DNA of 64,000 nucleotides from Romboutsia_E sp900604535 (GCF_900604535.1 NZ_UWOT01000008.1:1-64000), one strand, 5' to 3'; shown: positions 45,213-55,360, counted from the stretch's first letter. The notes: generated by a model from the letters alone, not told the origin. Program-made: numbers and translations.

Positions 45213-45895
45213 AAACAATAATTTCATCAACAACTGGTGAATCATTTACTCTCACAAATACACTACTTGTTATAGTATCATCACTTTTACTTGGACTGGT
45301 TATTAGCCTTGTATATATGAAAACCAATAAAAAAAATGGCTACACTTCTGGTTTTAGTATAACTCTAATAATGCTACCAGTTATAATATCCATTATAATT
45401 CTCTTAGTTGGTAATAATGTTGCTAGAGCTTTTAGTTTAGCCGGTGCTTTTTCAATAATTCGTTTTAGAAGTGCTCCTGGTGATCCAAAAGATATTTCTT
45501 ATGTTTTCTTTACATTAGCTGTTGGTTTAACATGTGGTATGGGTTATATTGGGTATGGAATAATATTCACTACAATTTTATGTGCTGTCATACTTATATT
45601 AGATGCTATAAAATTCGCAATTCCAAAAACAAAAACTATGCAACTTAAAATTACAATTCCTGAAGATTTAAACTATGAAGGTGTATTTGAAGACATATTA
45701 TCTAAATACACAAACTCTTGGAATATAGAAAAAGTAAAAACTAGAGACTTTGGTTCTTTATTTGAATTAAGTTATATAATACATATGAAACCTGATTCTA
45801 ATCAAAAGAAATTTATTGATGAGCTGAGATGTAGAAATGGTAATTTAAATATAACCCTTACTCTTTCTGGTTTTGAAGAAAAAGTTTATAACTAA
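45206..45895 (+). CDS. DUF4956 membrane protein
   Basis: This 229-residue protein has four membrane helices in the first 140 residues, with the family segments FSLAGAFSIIRFRSAPGDP and GLTCGMGYIGYG. A soluble C-terminal domain of about 90 residues follows. It is the usual partner of VTC-domain proteins, so the pair may make and move or sense polyphosphate at the membrane. It overlaps the VTC gene, and AAAGGAGAA precedes the start. A terminator follows. Confidence 0.88.
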   Translation: MLETIISSTTGESFTLTNTLLVIVSSLLLGLVISLVYMKTNKKNGYTSGFSITLIMLPVIISIIILLVGNNVARAFSLAGAFSIIRFRSAPGDPKDISYVFFTLAVGLTCGMGYIGYGIIFTTILCAVILILDAIKFAIPKTKTMQLKITIPEDLNYEGVFEDILSKYTNSWNIEKVKTRDFGSLFELSYIIHMKPDSNQKKFIDELRCRNGNLNITLTLSGFEEKVYN

Positions 45896-45900
45896 AATTT

Positions 45901-45945
45901 AACTGGTACATAATCAGATTTATACAGATTATATACCAGTTTTTT
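45901..45945 (+). terminator. intrinsic terminator of the VTC operon
   Basis: AACTGGTA-C-ATAATC and GATTAT-A-TACCAGTT form the stem, with a T-run after it. Confidence 0.88.
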
Positions 45946-45971
45946 GCTATTATTTTATATGTTGTAATAAT

Positions 45972-46003
45972 TTAATATTCATTTAAGGCTAATAATGTAA
46001 TAT
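45972..46003 (+). promoter_or_regulatory. response-regulator-type direct repeat promoter of the two-component genes
   Basis: TTAATA (45972-45977), spacer TTCAT, TTAAGG (45983-45988), 9 bases, -10 TAATAT (45998-46003). It suggests autoregulation by the product of the next gene. Confidence 0.7.
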
Positions 46004-46050
46004 GAGATTATTAATTATAAAAATTACAAACTATATTTAGAGGTGAATTT

Positions 46051-46722
46051 ATGAAATTATTGTTAGTTGAAGATGAAGTTCAGTTATCAGAAGCTTTAAG
46101 CCAAATACTTATAAAAAATAAATATTCTGTTGATGCTGTATACGATGGTGAAGATGGTTTAAATTATGGTTTAACTGATATATACGATATTATTATTTTA
46201 GATATTATGCTTCCCAAGTTAAACGGTCTTCAAATACTTAAAATACTTAGAAAAAAAGGTATATCTACCCCAATAATTCTACTAACTGCAAAAGATAGTA
46301 TTGATGATAAGGTTACTGGATTGGATTTAGGTGCTGATGATTATTTATCAAAACCATTTTCAACAGAAGAATTGCTGGCAAGATTAAGAGCATTAACAAG
46401 AAGACGTGGCGAGATTATTAATGATAATATACTTGAATTTGGTGATATAAGATTAAATTTATCTACTTATGATCTAGAATCTGGTGAAAATTCCATAACT
46501 CTTACTCTAAAAGAATTTGAAATTCTAAATTATTTTATGCAACGACCTAAAAGTATTGTAAGTAAGGATGATTTAATAACAAAACTCTGGGGATTTGATT
46601 CCGAGGCAGATCATAATAATATAGAAGTTTATATCTCCTTTATAAGAAAAAAGTTAACTTATATTAATTCTAATGTAAAAATTGCTACAATTAGAAGAGT
46701 TGGATATAAATTGGAGGAATAA
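46051..46722 (+). CDS. OmpR-family response regulator
   Basis: This 223-residue regulator has a receiver domain with acidic pocket ED at 7-8, phospho-acceptor Asp51 in ILDIMLP, and Lys in LSKPFS. The C-terminal winged helix has LTLKEFEIL and ends IRRVGYKL. OmpR-type proteins bind direct repeats with about 10-11 bp period, matching the four repeat promoters in this window, one of them its own. AGAGGTG precedes the start. The kinase gene follows after 2 bases. Confidence 0.93.
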   Translation: MKLLLVEDEVQLSEALSQILIKNKYSVDAVYDGEDGLNYGLTDIYDIIILDIMLPKLNGLQILKILRKKGISTPIILLTAKDSIDDKVTGLDLGADDYLSKPFSTEELLARLRALTRRRGEIINDNILEFGDIRLNLSTYDLESGENSITLTLKEFEILNYFMQRPKSIVSKDDLITKLWGFDSEADHNNIEVYISFIRKKLTYINSNVKIATIRRVGYKLEE

Positions 46723-46724
46723 TC

Positions 46725-47936
46725 ATGTTTGACAAATTACGTTCAAAATTTATATTAATTAATATGAGTTTATTAACAGTTGTATTTATAAGTATATTTG
46801 GTACACTCTACTTTATGACTAATGAGAGTATGAATAGGGAAATTAATGCTTCCTTAAATACTCTTATGATTGATAATCCTAATAAGGATCATCGACCTAA
46901 GATAAATTCAAGTAATATAACTGTAGATTTAAATTCTAATGGAGATATTATACAAATATCTACTTCTCCTAATATTTATATAGACACAGATATTATAAAA
47001 GACTATATTGATGAGGTTATAACCAGCGAAAATATGTCATCTAAAATAAATATATCTAATAATCCATATATTTTCTTAAAAAGAAATTATGTTAATGGTA
47101 TCAGAATAGTATTTTTAGATGTTTCTTATCAAGAAAATTTTAAGATATCATTATTAAAAATTTTTATTTCAGTTGGTGGCGTAAGTTTAGTTATACTTTT
47201 GTTAATTAGTATATATCTAACTAACAAAAGTATAAAACCAATAAAAGATGTTTTTGAGAAACAAAAACAATTTATTGCAGATGCATCTCATGAATTAAAA
47301 ACACCCTTAACTATAATAAAAACTAATACCTCATTGGTTCTCAGTAACCCTGATGACACTGTAAAAAATCAAACTAAATGGATTAATTATATAAATTTGC
47401 AAACAGATAGAATATCTGAACTAGTAAATGAGATGTTATCATTAGCTAAATTAGACACAAAAGAAAATACTCTATTACTATCTTATATTGATATAAGTAG
47501 AATAGTTGAAACTATGCTTTTACAATTTGATGCGATTATTTATGAAAATTCTATAAATTTAGAAACGTATATAGAAAAAGATATCTTTATAAATGGTAAC
47601 ATGGAAAGTATGAAAAAATTATTTAGTATAATTATGGATAATGCTATAAAACATACTAAAAATAAAGGTACTATTTCTGTTAAATTATTCTTAGAAAAAA
47701 ATACAGTTAAATTATCTATAAAAAATACAGGTGAAGGTATAGAGTCTGAACATATAAATAAAATATTTGAAAGGTTTTACAGGATTGATAGCTCTAGGGT
47801 TCGTGCAACTGGAGGATATGGCTTAGGTCTTTCTATTGCAAAATCTATAGTAGAACAGCATAAAGGTAAAATATATGCTAAAAGCAAGGTTAATGAATAT
47901 ACAGTATTTTTTGTGGAGCTTCCTATTAAGTTTTAA
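46725..47936 (+). CDS. sensor histidine kinase
   Basis: This 403-residue kinase has membrane helices at about 9-30 and 142-166 enclosing a small extracytoplasmic domain. HisKA follows with SHELKTPLT (His189), then HATPase_c with MDNAIKHT, NTGEGI and GGYGLGLS. No clear HAMP domain lies between the second helix and HisKA. It is the cognate kinase of the regulator encoded just upstream. GGAGG precedes the start. Confidence 0.92.
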   Translation: MFDKLRSKFILINMSLLTVVFISIFGTLYFMTNESMNREINASLNTLMIDNPNKDHRPKINSSNITVDLNSNGDIIQISTSPNIYIDTDIIKDYIDEVITSENMSSKINISNNPYIFLKRNYVNGIRIVFLDVSYQENFKISLLKIFISVGGVSLVILLLISIYLTNKSIKPIKDVFEKQKQFIADASHELKTPLTIIKTNTSLVLSNPDDTVKNQTKWINYINLQTDRISELVNEMLSLAKLDTKENTLLLSYIDISRIVETMLLQFDAIIYENSINLETYIEKDIFINGNMESMKKLFSIIMDNAIKHTKNKGTISVKLFLEKNTVKLSIKNTGEGIESEHINKIFERFYRIDSSRVRATGGYGLGLSIAKSIVEQHKGKIYAKSKVNEYTVFFVELPIKF

Positions 47937-47996
47937 AATTAACTGAACTATGTTAAAATTGTCTCTGGTAAAATAATACATAGGGAGGTTTTATAT

Positions 47997-48974
47997 TTGA
48001 ATAAAGCTAATATACTTAAGGTAATAAAACTGTCACTTGGAAGTTCCCTTGCTATTTTTATTGCTTGGCTCTTAAAACTAGAATACTCTACTGTTGCAGG
48101 AGTTATAACCTTACTTACAGTAAAAAATACAAAAAAAGAAACTCTTAAAGGTACCCTTGGTAAAATATACGGTTTTATTTTATGTAATATATTTTCGTAT
48201 TTGTGCTTTAATATTTTCGGGTATCATTTATATGCATTTGCATTATATATATTAATTATTATAAGTTTTTGTTTCTTACTAAATATATCAGATGTTATTG
48301 CTATGTGTGTTGTAATTTCTTCACACTATTTCCTTCAAGGTACTATGTCTGTACATTGGATTGTAAATGAATCTTGTTTATTTTTAATTGGTGCTGGAAT
48401 CGGTGTTTTAATAAATATGTATATACCATCTAATATTGAAAAAATATATGAAAATCAAAAAAGATTACAAAATGAAGTTAGTTCTATCCTTATAGATATT
48501 GCGGACTTGATAGTAAATCCTACTAGTGAAAATAAATACAATAAAGATTTAAATACATTAAATAACTTAATAAGTAATAGTATTTCAGAAGCCTATAATA
48601 ATATAAATAATAATTTATTAAGTGATACTAAATATCTCTTAGACCATATGGAGATTATAAAAAGTCAGAGAAATATATTAGAAAATTTATATTCATATGT
48701 ATCTCAACTAAGTAGTACTCCACTTCAAGGCCATATTGTATCTGCTTTTATACATAAAATTGGCTATACATCTTTTAATGCTGAAACTGTTGCTGATTTA
48801 TTAGATGAGTTAGATAGATTGATTGCTACTATGAAAAATCAACCTCTTCCTATAGATAGAATAGAATTTGAAGATAGGGCAATCTTATTTTTATGCCTAA
48901 CTGAACTAAAAAAGTTCTTAATTAATCGTAAAAATGCACAAGCGCTTAGAGATAATTACTTTTATAATTTATAA
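47997..48974 (+). CDS. FUSC/aromatic acid exporter family protein
   Basis: This 325-residue protein has an N-terminal membrane part (about 1-145, six helices) with EYSTVAGVITLLTVKNTKKET, typical of ArAE_1/FUSC. A long helical cytoplasmic C-terminal domain follows. These are putative efflux proteins for aromatic acids. It starts with TTG at 47997 behind AGGGAGG, 60 bases after the kinase stop, and may be co-transcribed with the two-component genes. Confidence 0.85.
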   Translation: MNKANILKVIKLSLGSSLAIFIAWLLKLEYSTVAGVITLLTVKNTKKETLKGTLGKIYGFILCNIFSYLCFNIFGYHLYAFALYILIIISFCFLLNISDVIAMCVVISSHYFLQGTMSVHWIVNESCLFLIGAGIGVLINMYIPSNIEKIYENQKRLQNEVSSILIDIADLIVNPTSENKYNKDLNTLNNLISNSISEAYNNINNNLLSDTKYLLDHMEIIKSQRNILENLYSYVSQLSSTPLQGHIVSAFIHKIGYTSFNAETVADLLDELDRLIATMKNQPLPIDRIEFEDRAILFLCLTELKKFLINRKNAQALRDNYFYNL

Positions 48975-48979
48975 ATAAA

Positions 48980-49021
48980 AATACCTATATATAGATTTTA
49001 AAATTCTATTATATAGGTATT
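48980..49021. terminator. bidirectional terminator
   Basis: AATACCTATATA and TATATAGGTATT form a 12-bp stem between the convergent FUSC and 49026 genes, with A and T runs outside. Confidence 0.82.
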
Positions 49022-49025
49022 CTTT

Positions 49026-50279
49026 TTATTTTACTACACTTAAAGTTATATTATTATTCTTGCTATTATTTATTTTTGCTGCGTATAAAGTTTCTTTACT
49101 ATCTCTATCTACTACATATATGTATTGTGATACATGACCTCTACTATTCCAAGTTGTAGATGTATTATTTTGAATTTCAAGAGATATAAATAATTTATTA
49201 TCTATACATCTTAGATTATCTAAACTATACCCAACATCATTAGTATTTATATTTTCATCAAGTTTTAATGAGTACTTTATTTCTTTATTAGTTATTTTAT
49301 TAGTATTTAAATTAATTTCAATTTCAGATATATTAAATGTTTTACCAAGTTCATAGTCATATATAAGATAAGCTATATCATCGATTAAATAATAATTAAA
49401 TATATTCCATAAACCTTGTCCATCTATATTTCTTCCTAAACTTAAAGTATCAAATTTTCTAGTTTCTAAATCAAATGATAATAATTGGAACTCTGTTTCA
49501 GTTTCATTTTTATTGTTTTTACTATATAATCTATTTACGAAATAAGCTGTACTATCTTTTGAGAATGCAGTATTATATCCGATGCTTGACTCTCCATCCT
49601 CACTAAGTTTTTTAGTTAATATATGTTCTGCACTTTTATCCTTTAAATTTAATTTATATACATAAAGTCTTGATTCTTCTGTTTGATTTTCATATTTATT
49701 AGTATTATTATAATTTATCATATCTAAGCCTACTACCACATATAGCTCATCTTCAAATACAATAGGAACAGTTGTTGTTGATATTCCATTACTCTCATTA
49801 TCTTTAACATAAGTATGTAAATTTATAGAATAATTTTTAACTTCTTTAGTTTCTATATTTTCTTCCATAACAGTTGCCACTATTTCTTTTTGTTCATCAT
49901 CAGCATTTTCTTCTGTATAATATGTACTTACACTTACAACACCTACATAATTATCATATTGGTATGTTCCATTGTCTCCTTGGGAATAATCTAATAATTC
50001 CTTATTAGTTATTAAGTCTTGAGCATTACTATATCTAGTTGACGTAGTTTTAGTAAATTTCTCTTCACTAATTCCATCTTTATTTATAGTACTTTTAGAT
50101 GTTTTATATATACTTTGCATATCTTGAGCAATTATGCTTACATCTCCTAAAGCAGATTTCTCTCCATTTATTTCTTTTATTATAATTTCTTGTTTATTAT
50201 TTTTCCCTATAAAAATACTTAAACCTATCATTATTATTACTGTGCTTACAATAGCTATTCTTGATAATTTTATTTTCAT
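49026..50279 (-). CDS. membrane-anchored extracytoplasmic protein of unknown function in an ABC operon
   Basis: This 417-residue protein has one N-terminal membrane helix (about 8-24) and a long polar extracytoplasmic region. That region has repeated strands of the type YVYVVDRDSKETLYA and LYVYKLNLKDKSAEHIL, suggestive of a beta-propeller. I do not recognise a family. It lies 12 bases after the ABC permease gene and ends the GntR-ABC operon, so it may be an accessory or sensor subunit of that transporter. Confidence 0.7.
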   Translation of the reverse strand: MKIKLSRIAIVSTVIIMIGLSIFIGKNNKQEIIIKEINGEKSALGDVSIIAQDMQSIYKTSKSTINKDGISEEKFTKTTSTRYSNAQDLITNKELLDYSQGDNGTYQYDNYVGVVSVSTYYTEENADDEQKEIVATVMEENIETKEVKNYSINLHTYVKDNESNGISTTTVPIVFEDELYVVVGLDMINYNNTNKYENQTEESRLYVYKLNLKDKSAEHILTKKLSEDGESSIGYNTAFSKDSTAYFVNRLYSKNNKNETETEFQLLSFDLETRKFDTLSLGRNIDGQGLWNIFNYYLIDDIAYLIYDYELGKTFNISEIEINLNTNKITNKEIKYSLKLDENINTNDVGYSLDNLRCIDNKLFISLEIQNNTSTTWNSRGHVSQYIYVVDRDSKETLYAAKINNSKNNNITLSVVK

Positions 50280-50291
50280 ATCTGTTCACCC

Positions 50292-51110
50292 CTAAAGATA
50301 TATCTTTTTATTTAAAAGTCTATATGATATCCCTACCGATATTAAAGCTGTTATTATATAACATACACTTTGATATATAAGTAATTGTCCGCTGTATGAT
50401 TTATCTGCCATTACAAAAAAGTTAGTACTCGCAAGGATAAATATATATACCACTCCAAGTAATATACCTACTTTTTTAAATGATTTTTGAATTATTACTC
50501 CTGTAAATATAATCATTACAGTAATTATTACACCTATTATATTTATCATTATGAATGATATAAAATCAAATTGCATAAACCCTAACATCTCAAATAATAT
50601 CCTGTGATTTACAACTTCTACAATTTGGCTTAGAGTAACTGTCGTTAATGATGTTACTATTAATATAGATACTATCCAAGATAAGGCTTGAGCAATAATC
50701 ACTCCATATATAAGAAGTACTACCGTCATTAACTTTGCTATGTACATATCAAATTTATCATTTGGTAACATAAATAGTGTATATGCAGTTTTACTTTTTC
50801 CTATAAAGTCTCTATACCAAATTATAAATCCATAAATCAAACATATAACAATGGCTACAACTAAGGCCATGCATATAAAAGTAAATGCCCTATCTATATA
50901 CCTTTCTCTTATCATCCTTGCAGCTGATGCTTTTTGTAAAAGTTGAATACTTTTATTAGTTTGAAGCTTGTTAGCTACTGCAATTACTACATCACTTAAC
51001 ATCACAAAAACAACACCTATATTAAAAGCAATAAATGCTAAAAGTGCTCCAAGGTATAATTTATATATTCTTTTAAATTCTATATCATATAAAGTTAATA
51101 TCTTATTCAC
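50292..51110 (-). CDS. ABC-2 type permease
   Basis: This 272-residue protein has six membrane helices (about 15-40, 75-95, 125-150, 185-210, 215-235, 245-265) and no ATPase motifs. It overlaps the ATPase gene by 8 bases. The GntR-ATPase-permease order is that of YtrA-type loci, implicated in cell-wall antibiotic response in Bacillus. The substrate is unknown. Confidence 0.82.
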   Translation of the reverse strand: MNKILTLYDIEFKRIYKLYLGALLAFIAFNIGVVFVMLSDVVIAVANKLQTNKSIQLLQKASAARMIRERYIDRAFTFICMALVVAIVICLIYGFIIWYRDFIGKSKTAYTLFMLPNDKFDMYIAKLMTVVLLIYGVIIAQALSWIVSILIVTSLTTVTLSQIVEVVNHRILFEMLGFMQFDFISFIMINIIGVIITVMIIFTGVIIQKSFKKVGILLGVVYIFILASTNFFVMADKSYSGQLLIYQSVCYIITALISVGISYRLLNKKIYL

Positions 51111-51795
51111 CCCTATATACCTCCCTCATTTTATCTACAATTGACATACCGTCTTTTTCTCTAGATTCTTCAGCATTAAACTTACATACTAACTTGCCAT
51201 TATTTATAAGTATTACATCATCTACAATCATTTCTATCTCAGGTATCTCATGAGTAGTTATTACTATACTTTGATCATCAGTCATATACTTTACCATCAT
51301 TTCTATAATTTCTTCTCTTTTAAATATATCAATTCCTGAAAATGGCTCATCAAGTAATATATATTTTGCTTCTTGAGCAAAACCTAATATTATTTTTATT
51401 CTAGCCTTATTTCCTTTCGACAACTTGGATATAACTTTGTCATCTGTTAGATTAAAGCTCTTAAGCATTTCATAGGCCTTCTCATTATTCCAATTTTTAT
51501 AAAATACACTCATAAATTCAAATGTTTCTTTTATATTTAATTGTGGAAAATGAATATCTATATCTGGAACAAATGCTAATTTGTTATATATTTTATTATT
51601 TATTTTTTCTCCATCTATTAATATTTCTCCACTATTTATCTTAACAAGTCCTGCAATTGCTTTTAATATTGTAGATTTTCCTACTCCATTTGTACCTAAT
51701 ATACAAGTGATTTTTCCTTCATGTATATTAAAAGATATATTATTAAGAGCTTTTGTTTTTTTATATCTCTTTACAACATTTTTTACTTCTATCAT
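51103..51795 (-). CDS. ABC transporter ATP-binding protein
   Basis: This 230-residue ABC ATPase has Walker A GTNGVGKST, the signature LSKGNKAR, Walker B YILLDEPFSGID and the switch His in TTHE. It pairs with the ABC-2 permease encoded next. It follows the GntR gene by 9 bases, with AGGGGG before the start. Confidence 0.93.
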   Translation of the reverse strand: MIEVKNVVKRYKKTKALNNISFNIHEGKITCILGTNGVGKSTILKAIAGLVKINSGEILIDGEKINNKIYNKLAFVPDIDIHFPQLNIKETFEFMSVFYKNWNNEKAYEMLKSFNLTDDKVISKLSKGNKARIKIILGFAQEAKYILLDEPFSGIDIFKREEIIEMMVKYMTDDQSIVITTHEIPEIEMIVDDVILINNGKLVCKFNAEESREKDGMSIVDKMREVYRGE

Positions 51796-51804
51796 AAAGT
51801 CCCC

Positions 51805-52161
51805 CTAGTATCTATCATTTATAATTTTTATAATCTCATCTTTATCTACATTTATAGCCTTCATACTTTCTATAAATAGTTCTAAAGATTCATCAATTAA
51901 ATTTTGTTTTATATCATTTATAACATTTATATCCGTAGTTATAGTACTTTGATAATTTCTAGCCGTATTAATAATTCCCATGTCCTCCATCTCCTTATAT
52001 GCTTTTTGAACTGTATTTGGATTTACCTTTATACTCACTGCCATTTCCCTTCTAGAAGGTATAGCATCTCCTGGATTTAAAGATCCATTTACTATTTGTT
52101 GTTTCATATATCTTACAATTTGAATATACACCGGTTCTCTATCATTTGGAATAAAATTCAT
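51805..52161 (-). CDS. GntR-family regulator (YtrA subfamily)
   Basis: This 118-residue protein has a winged helix (about 10-75) with SRREMAVSIKVNPNTVQKAYKEMEDMG and a short helical tail for dimerisation, the YtrA subfamily layout without a large ligand domain. It controls its own ABC operon. Its promoter overlaps the perfect inverted repeat GTGTATTA-N6-TAATACAC. Confidence 0.9.
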   Translation of the reverse strand: MNFIPNDREPVYIQIVRYMKQQIVNGSLNPGDAIPSRREMAVSIKVNPNTVQKAYKEMEDMGIINTARNYQSTITTDINVINDIKQNLIDESLELFIESMKAINVDKDEIIKIINDRY

Positions 52162-52209
52162 TTTATCACCTCCGTATTACTGTACTATATCAGCAGTACA
52201 ACTCTTTAG

Positions 52210-52242
52210 GTGTATTATATATCTAATACACTATCTATGCAA
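52210..52242 (-). promoter_or_regulatory. promoter and YtrA-type operator of the GntR-ABC operon
   Basis: Reverse-strand TTGCAT (52242-52237), a 17-base spacer and TATAAT (52219-52214). The inverted repeat GTGTATTA-N6-TAATACAC (52210-52231) covers the -10 and most of the spacer, as expected for autorepression. Confidence 0.8.
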
Positions 52243-52274
52243 TATATTTTTACTAAGTTTAATTAAATAAATAA

Positions 52275-52305
52275 AAAGAGCAGTAAACTAATACTGCTCT
52301 CTTTT
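52275..52305 (-). terminator. intrinsic terminator after the Cthe_2159-type gene
   Basis: AAAGAGCAGT and ACTGCTCTCTTTT form a stem about 20 bases past the stop codon on the reverse strand. Confidence 0.85.
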
Positions 52306-52323
52306 ACTTATTATTTATCTATG

Positions 52324-54201
52324 TTAAGGTCTTCTTCCACCTTGCATTCCCCCAGGTTGCCCCATATTACTTGTTGATGTAATTCCAGATTGAGTAATAC
52401 TTGTTACCGAACTTGATACACTAGAACTACCTATCTCTGTACCATTTTTATAAGTTCCATCAGAGTATAATCCATCAATTTCACTTCCACTTGAACTTCC
52501 ACCTACATATACCTTATATGTAGATTTTGATTTTATTTTGGGTGATGAAACTATTACTGACTGATATGTTTTTGATGGTGCAAATGTTACTATCTCATTA
52601 CCATTTTCATCTTCTATATGAATTATGGAATTAGCTTCCTGTGCTGATACACTAATATTTAAAGTGTTTTGGCTAGATGAAGTACTTGTTGTTTGAACCA
52701 TACCTAAGCTACCTGATGCAATTAAAGTACCTCCACTTATATTAAATGTCGAATCATAATCTAGTGCTCCATTTCCACCATTAGTTGGCCCATTTACTAT
52801 AGCTACACCATCAGTTATAGTTATTGATCCATTCGCATCTAATCCATCTCCAGTTGCATCAACAACTAAATATCCTCCATTTATATTTATCTCAGAACTT
52901 GAAGATGATGAGAAATTATTCTGACCTGGTCGCCCGCCTGTCGATGAAGAATCATTCCCTCCCCCAGCATTTACACCATCATCACTTGCTACTACATGAA
53001 TATTTCCATCATTAATAGTTATAACTTGACTTTCAATACCTTCATATGATTTTGTAATGTCTATAGTTCCTCCATTTATTTCTAAGGTAGAATCTGAATG
53101 TATACCATCATCTCCTGAAGACATAGTAATTGTTCCGTTGTTTATTACTAAACTATCATTTGAATGTATCGAATCATCAGAAGAATCTATTTCTATAATT
53201 CCTCCATCTATAGTTATATTACTAGTAGCTTTTATAGCTTTTGCACTAGTTGATTCTTCAGTTGATGAATCGCTTGTGATTGTTTGTTGCTGTGGATTTT
53301 GATCAGGTGGCATTCCCCAGTTACCCCACTCATTACTACTTGAACTACTATTTTCGCTTCCTCCTCCAGAGGAAATCTTTATATTTCCATCACTTATTAA
53401 TACGTTAGTTTCTCTTTGTATTCCATCTTGCCCTGCAGTGATATCTAATGTTCCACCTTCTATAGAAACATACCCTTTTGATGTATCTTCACTATTGTTT
53501 GATTTTATTCCATCTTTACCTGCATTAATAGTTACATTACCACCAGTTATGACTACAGAGTCCTTACCTCTTAATCCATCTCCAACTGATGCAACACTTA
53601 TATTTCCATTTTGAATAACTAGATCATCCTTACTTACTATTCCCCTATCATAATTTCCATCCACTTCTAAAGAACCACTACCTATAAAAGTTAAGTCTTC
53701 TTTACTAAATATGGCTGCATTTGGTTCATCACTACTTTCATCTTCAAAAACATAACTACTACCATCTTTTATTACATTTGTTGTTCCATCAGCCAGTGAA
53801 ATTACTGTTTTTTCAGAGCTAGTTATATATATTGCTGAACTATTTGAACAGTTGATATCAACACCATCTAAAACTATATAAGTTTTTTCTTCTTTATTAG
53901 TATTAACTATTACTTGTCCATTACTTAAACTCCCACTTATACTATATGTTCCCGATTCAGTTATTGTAATTGTATTGTTTTAAACAGTTACACCTAATCC
54001 TTCAATTGTACTATTATTATCTGATAGTTTTATATATGTATCTATATCTCCTATAGATTCTGTTTCTTGAGTAGTTGTTGTTTGTGTACTTTCTTTACTT
54101 TCTGTGTTTGTAGTTGATGAATTACTAGTATTCGCCGAACATCCACTCATAACTACACATAAAGAAAGTATCGATAAAAATGATATAAATCTCTTATTCA
54201 T
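52324..54201 (-). pseudogene. Cthe_2159-type carbohydrate-binding lipoprotein gene with one in-frame stop codon
   Basis: Reading in one frame from ATG 54201 to the stop at 52324 gives a 625-codon gene interrupted only by TAA at 53982-53980 (codon 74). Before it lies a lipoprotein signal with MSGC (Cys21) and a Thr/Ser-rich linker ending IEGLGVTV. After it the frame stays open with TYSISGSLSNGQ, YIVLDGVDI, ISLADGT, YVFEDESSDEPNAAIF and repeated GDDGIHS/DGI turns of a beta-helix, the Cthe_2159 family. A single substitution explains the break. The upstream promoter has the direct-repeat element of the 46051 regulon. The internal GTG at 53664 has no ribosome binding site, so separate translation of the long part is unlikely. 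Confidence 0.85.
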
Positions 54202-54231
54202 ATTCTTTCCTCCTACTATTTTTATAAAAAT

Positions 54232-54263
54232 ATAGTAGCATGAGTACCTTAAATAAATCTTAA
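54232..54263 (-). promoter_or_regulatory. response-regulator-type direct repeat promoter of the Cthe_2159-type gene
   Basis: On the reverse strand TTAAGA (54263-54258), TTTAT, TTAAGG (54252-54247), 9 bases, -10 TACTAT (54237-54232). Half-site and spacer bases match the VTC operon promoter almost exactly. Confidence 0.75.
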
Positions 54264-54268
54264 AATAC

Positions 54269-55360
54269 TTAATTTATGATTGAATACTTAATTTTTAATG
54301 ATAAAATTCTATATAAACTTTCATTTATTCTTTCTTCAGTTATATCATTTTCTTCAACTGCTTGTTTAATTTTTTCTATTACTGATGTTACGGTTTCTTG
54401 ACCTCCTCCTATTAAAATAACATCGCTTCCTGATTGTATACTTTTTATACTTGCATCTTCTACACTCATTATATTAGTAATAGCTCTCATATTCATATCG
54501 TCTGTAATTACAACTTTATTAAATCCTAGATTATCTCTTAGAATTCCATTTATAATTTTTGATGATACTGTAGCAGGATTTTCTCTATCTATATTCTCTA
54601 AAACAATATGTGATACCATTACTACATCACAATTATTTTTAATTGCATATTTAAATGGAATAAATTCAAAACTTTCAAGTTCATCTAATGTTTTACTTAC
54701 TATAGGTAATCCAAAATGTGAGTCAACTTCAGTATCTCCATGCCCTGGAAAATGCTTAACAGTAGGAATAACTCCGCTGTCTTGTATCCCTTTCATAGTG
54801 GCAACTCCCATAGTTGATACAATATCTTCATCGTTTCCAAATGCCCTATCTCCTATTACAGTATTTTTTGAATTACTATAAATATCTAAAACTGGTGCAT
54901 GGTCCATATTTATTCCATGACTAATTAGTACTGTTCCTATTTCAAGGCCATTGTTATAAGCATATTCAGTACTATTTTGTTTTCCGATTTCTGATGCACT
55001 TTTAAAATTTCTCATGTCATCTGAAATTCTACTTATTCTTCCTCCTTCTTCATCTATTGATACAAATAATGGAACTCCTTTATTTGATTCATTCACATCA
55101 TTAATTAACTTTTTTATCTGTGATGATGATTCTATATTTCTTTTAAATAAAATAATTCCTCCCACCTTATTTTCATTTACTAAATTATTAAGTTCTTCAT
55201 TTATAATAGTCCCATCAAATCCTGCTAAAATCATCTGCCCTATCTTTTCATCTAAGGTCATACTAGTAATTATTTTATTAATTAAAACTTCATCTTCATT
55301 ACTACACCCAGCAAAAAATATAATAAAAAATATAATTATACAAATCTTAATCTTCTTCAT
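54269..55360 (-). CDS. nagZ: beta-N-acetylhexosaminidase NagZ (GH3), lipoprotein
   Basis: This 363-residue GH3 enzyme has a lipoprotein signal with FFAGC (Cys19). It shows the NagZ catalytic dyad segment KHFPGHGDTEVDSH and the nucleophile Asp in VVITDDMNMRAI. It removes GlcNAc from cell-wall muropeptides outside the membrane, as in other Gram-positive bacteria. Length fits the single-domain GH3 form. It lies upstream of the broken lipoprotein gene, which has its own promoter. Confidence 0.92.
   Translation of the reverse strand: MKKIKICIIIFFIIFFAGCSNEDEVLINKIITSMTLDEKIGQMILAGFDGTIINEELNNLVNENKVGGIILFKRNIESSSQIKKLINDVNESNKGVPLFVSIDEEGGRISRISDDMRNFKSASEIGKQNSTEYAYNNGLEIGTVLISHGINMDHAPVLDIYSNSKNTVIGDRAFGNDEDIVSTMGVATMKGIQDSGVIPTVKHFPGHGDTEVDSHFGLPIVSKTLDELESFEFIPFKYAIKNNCDVVMVSHIVLENIDRENPATVSSKIINGILRDNLGFNKVVITDDMNMRAITNIMSVEDASIKSIQSGSDVILIGGGQETVTSVIEKIKQAVEENDITEERINESLYRILSLKIKYSIIN

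Noticed and set aside
53664..53666. Separate protein starting at the GTG inside the lipoprotein gene
   Set aside because: No ribosome binding site precedes it and family similarity continues upstream across the stop codon, so it is part of one broken gene.
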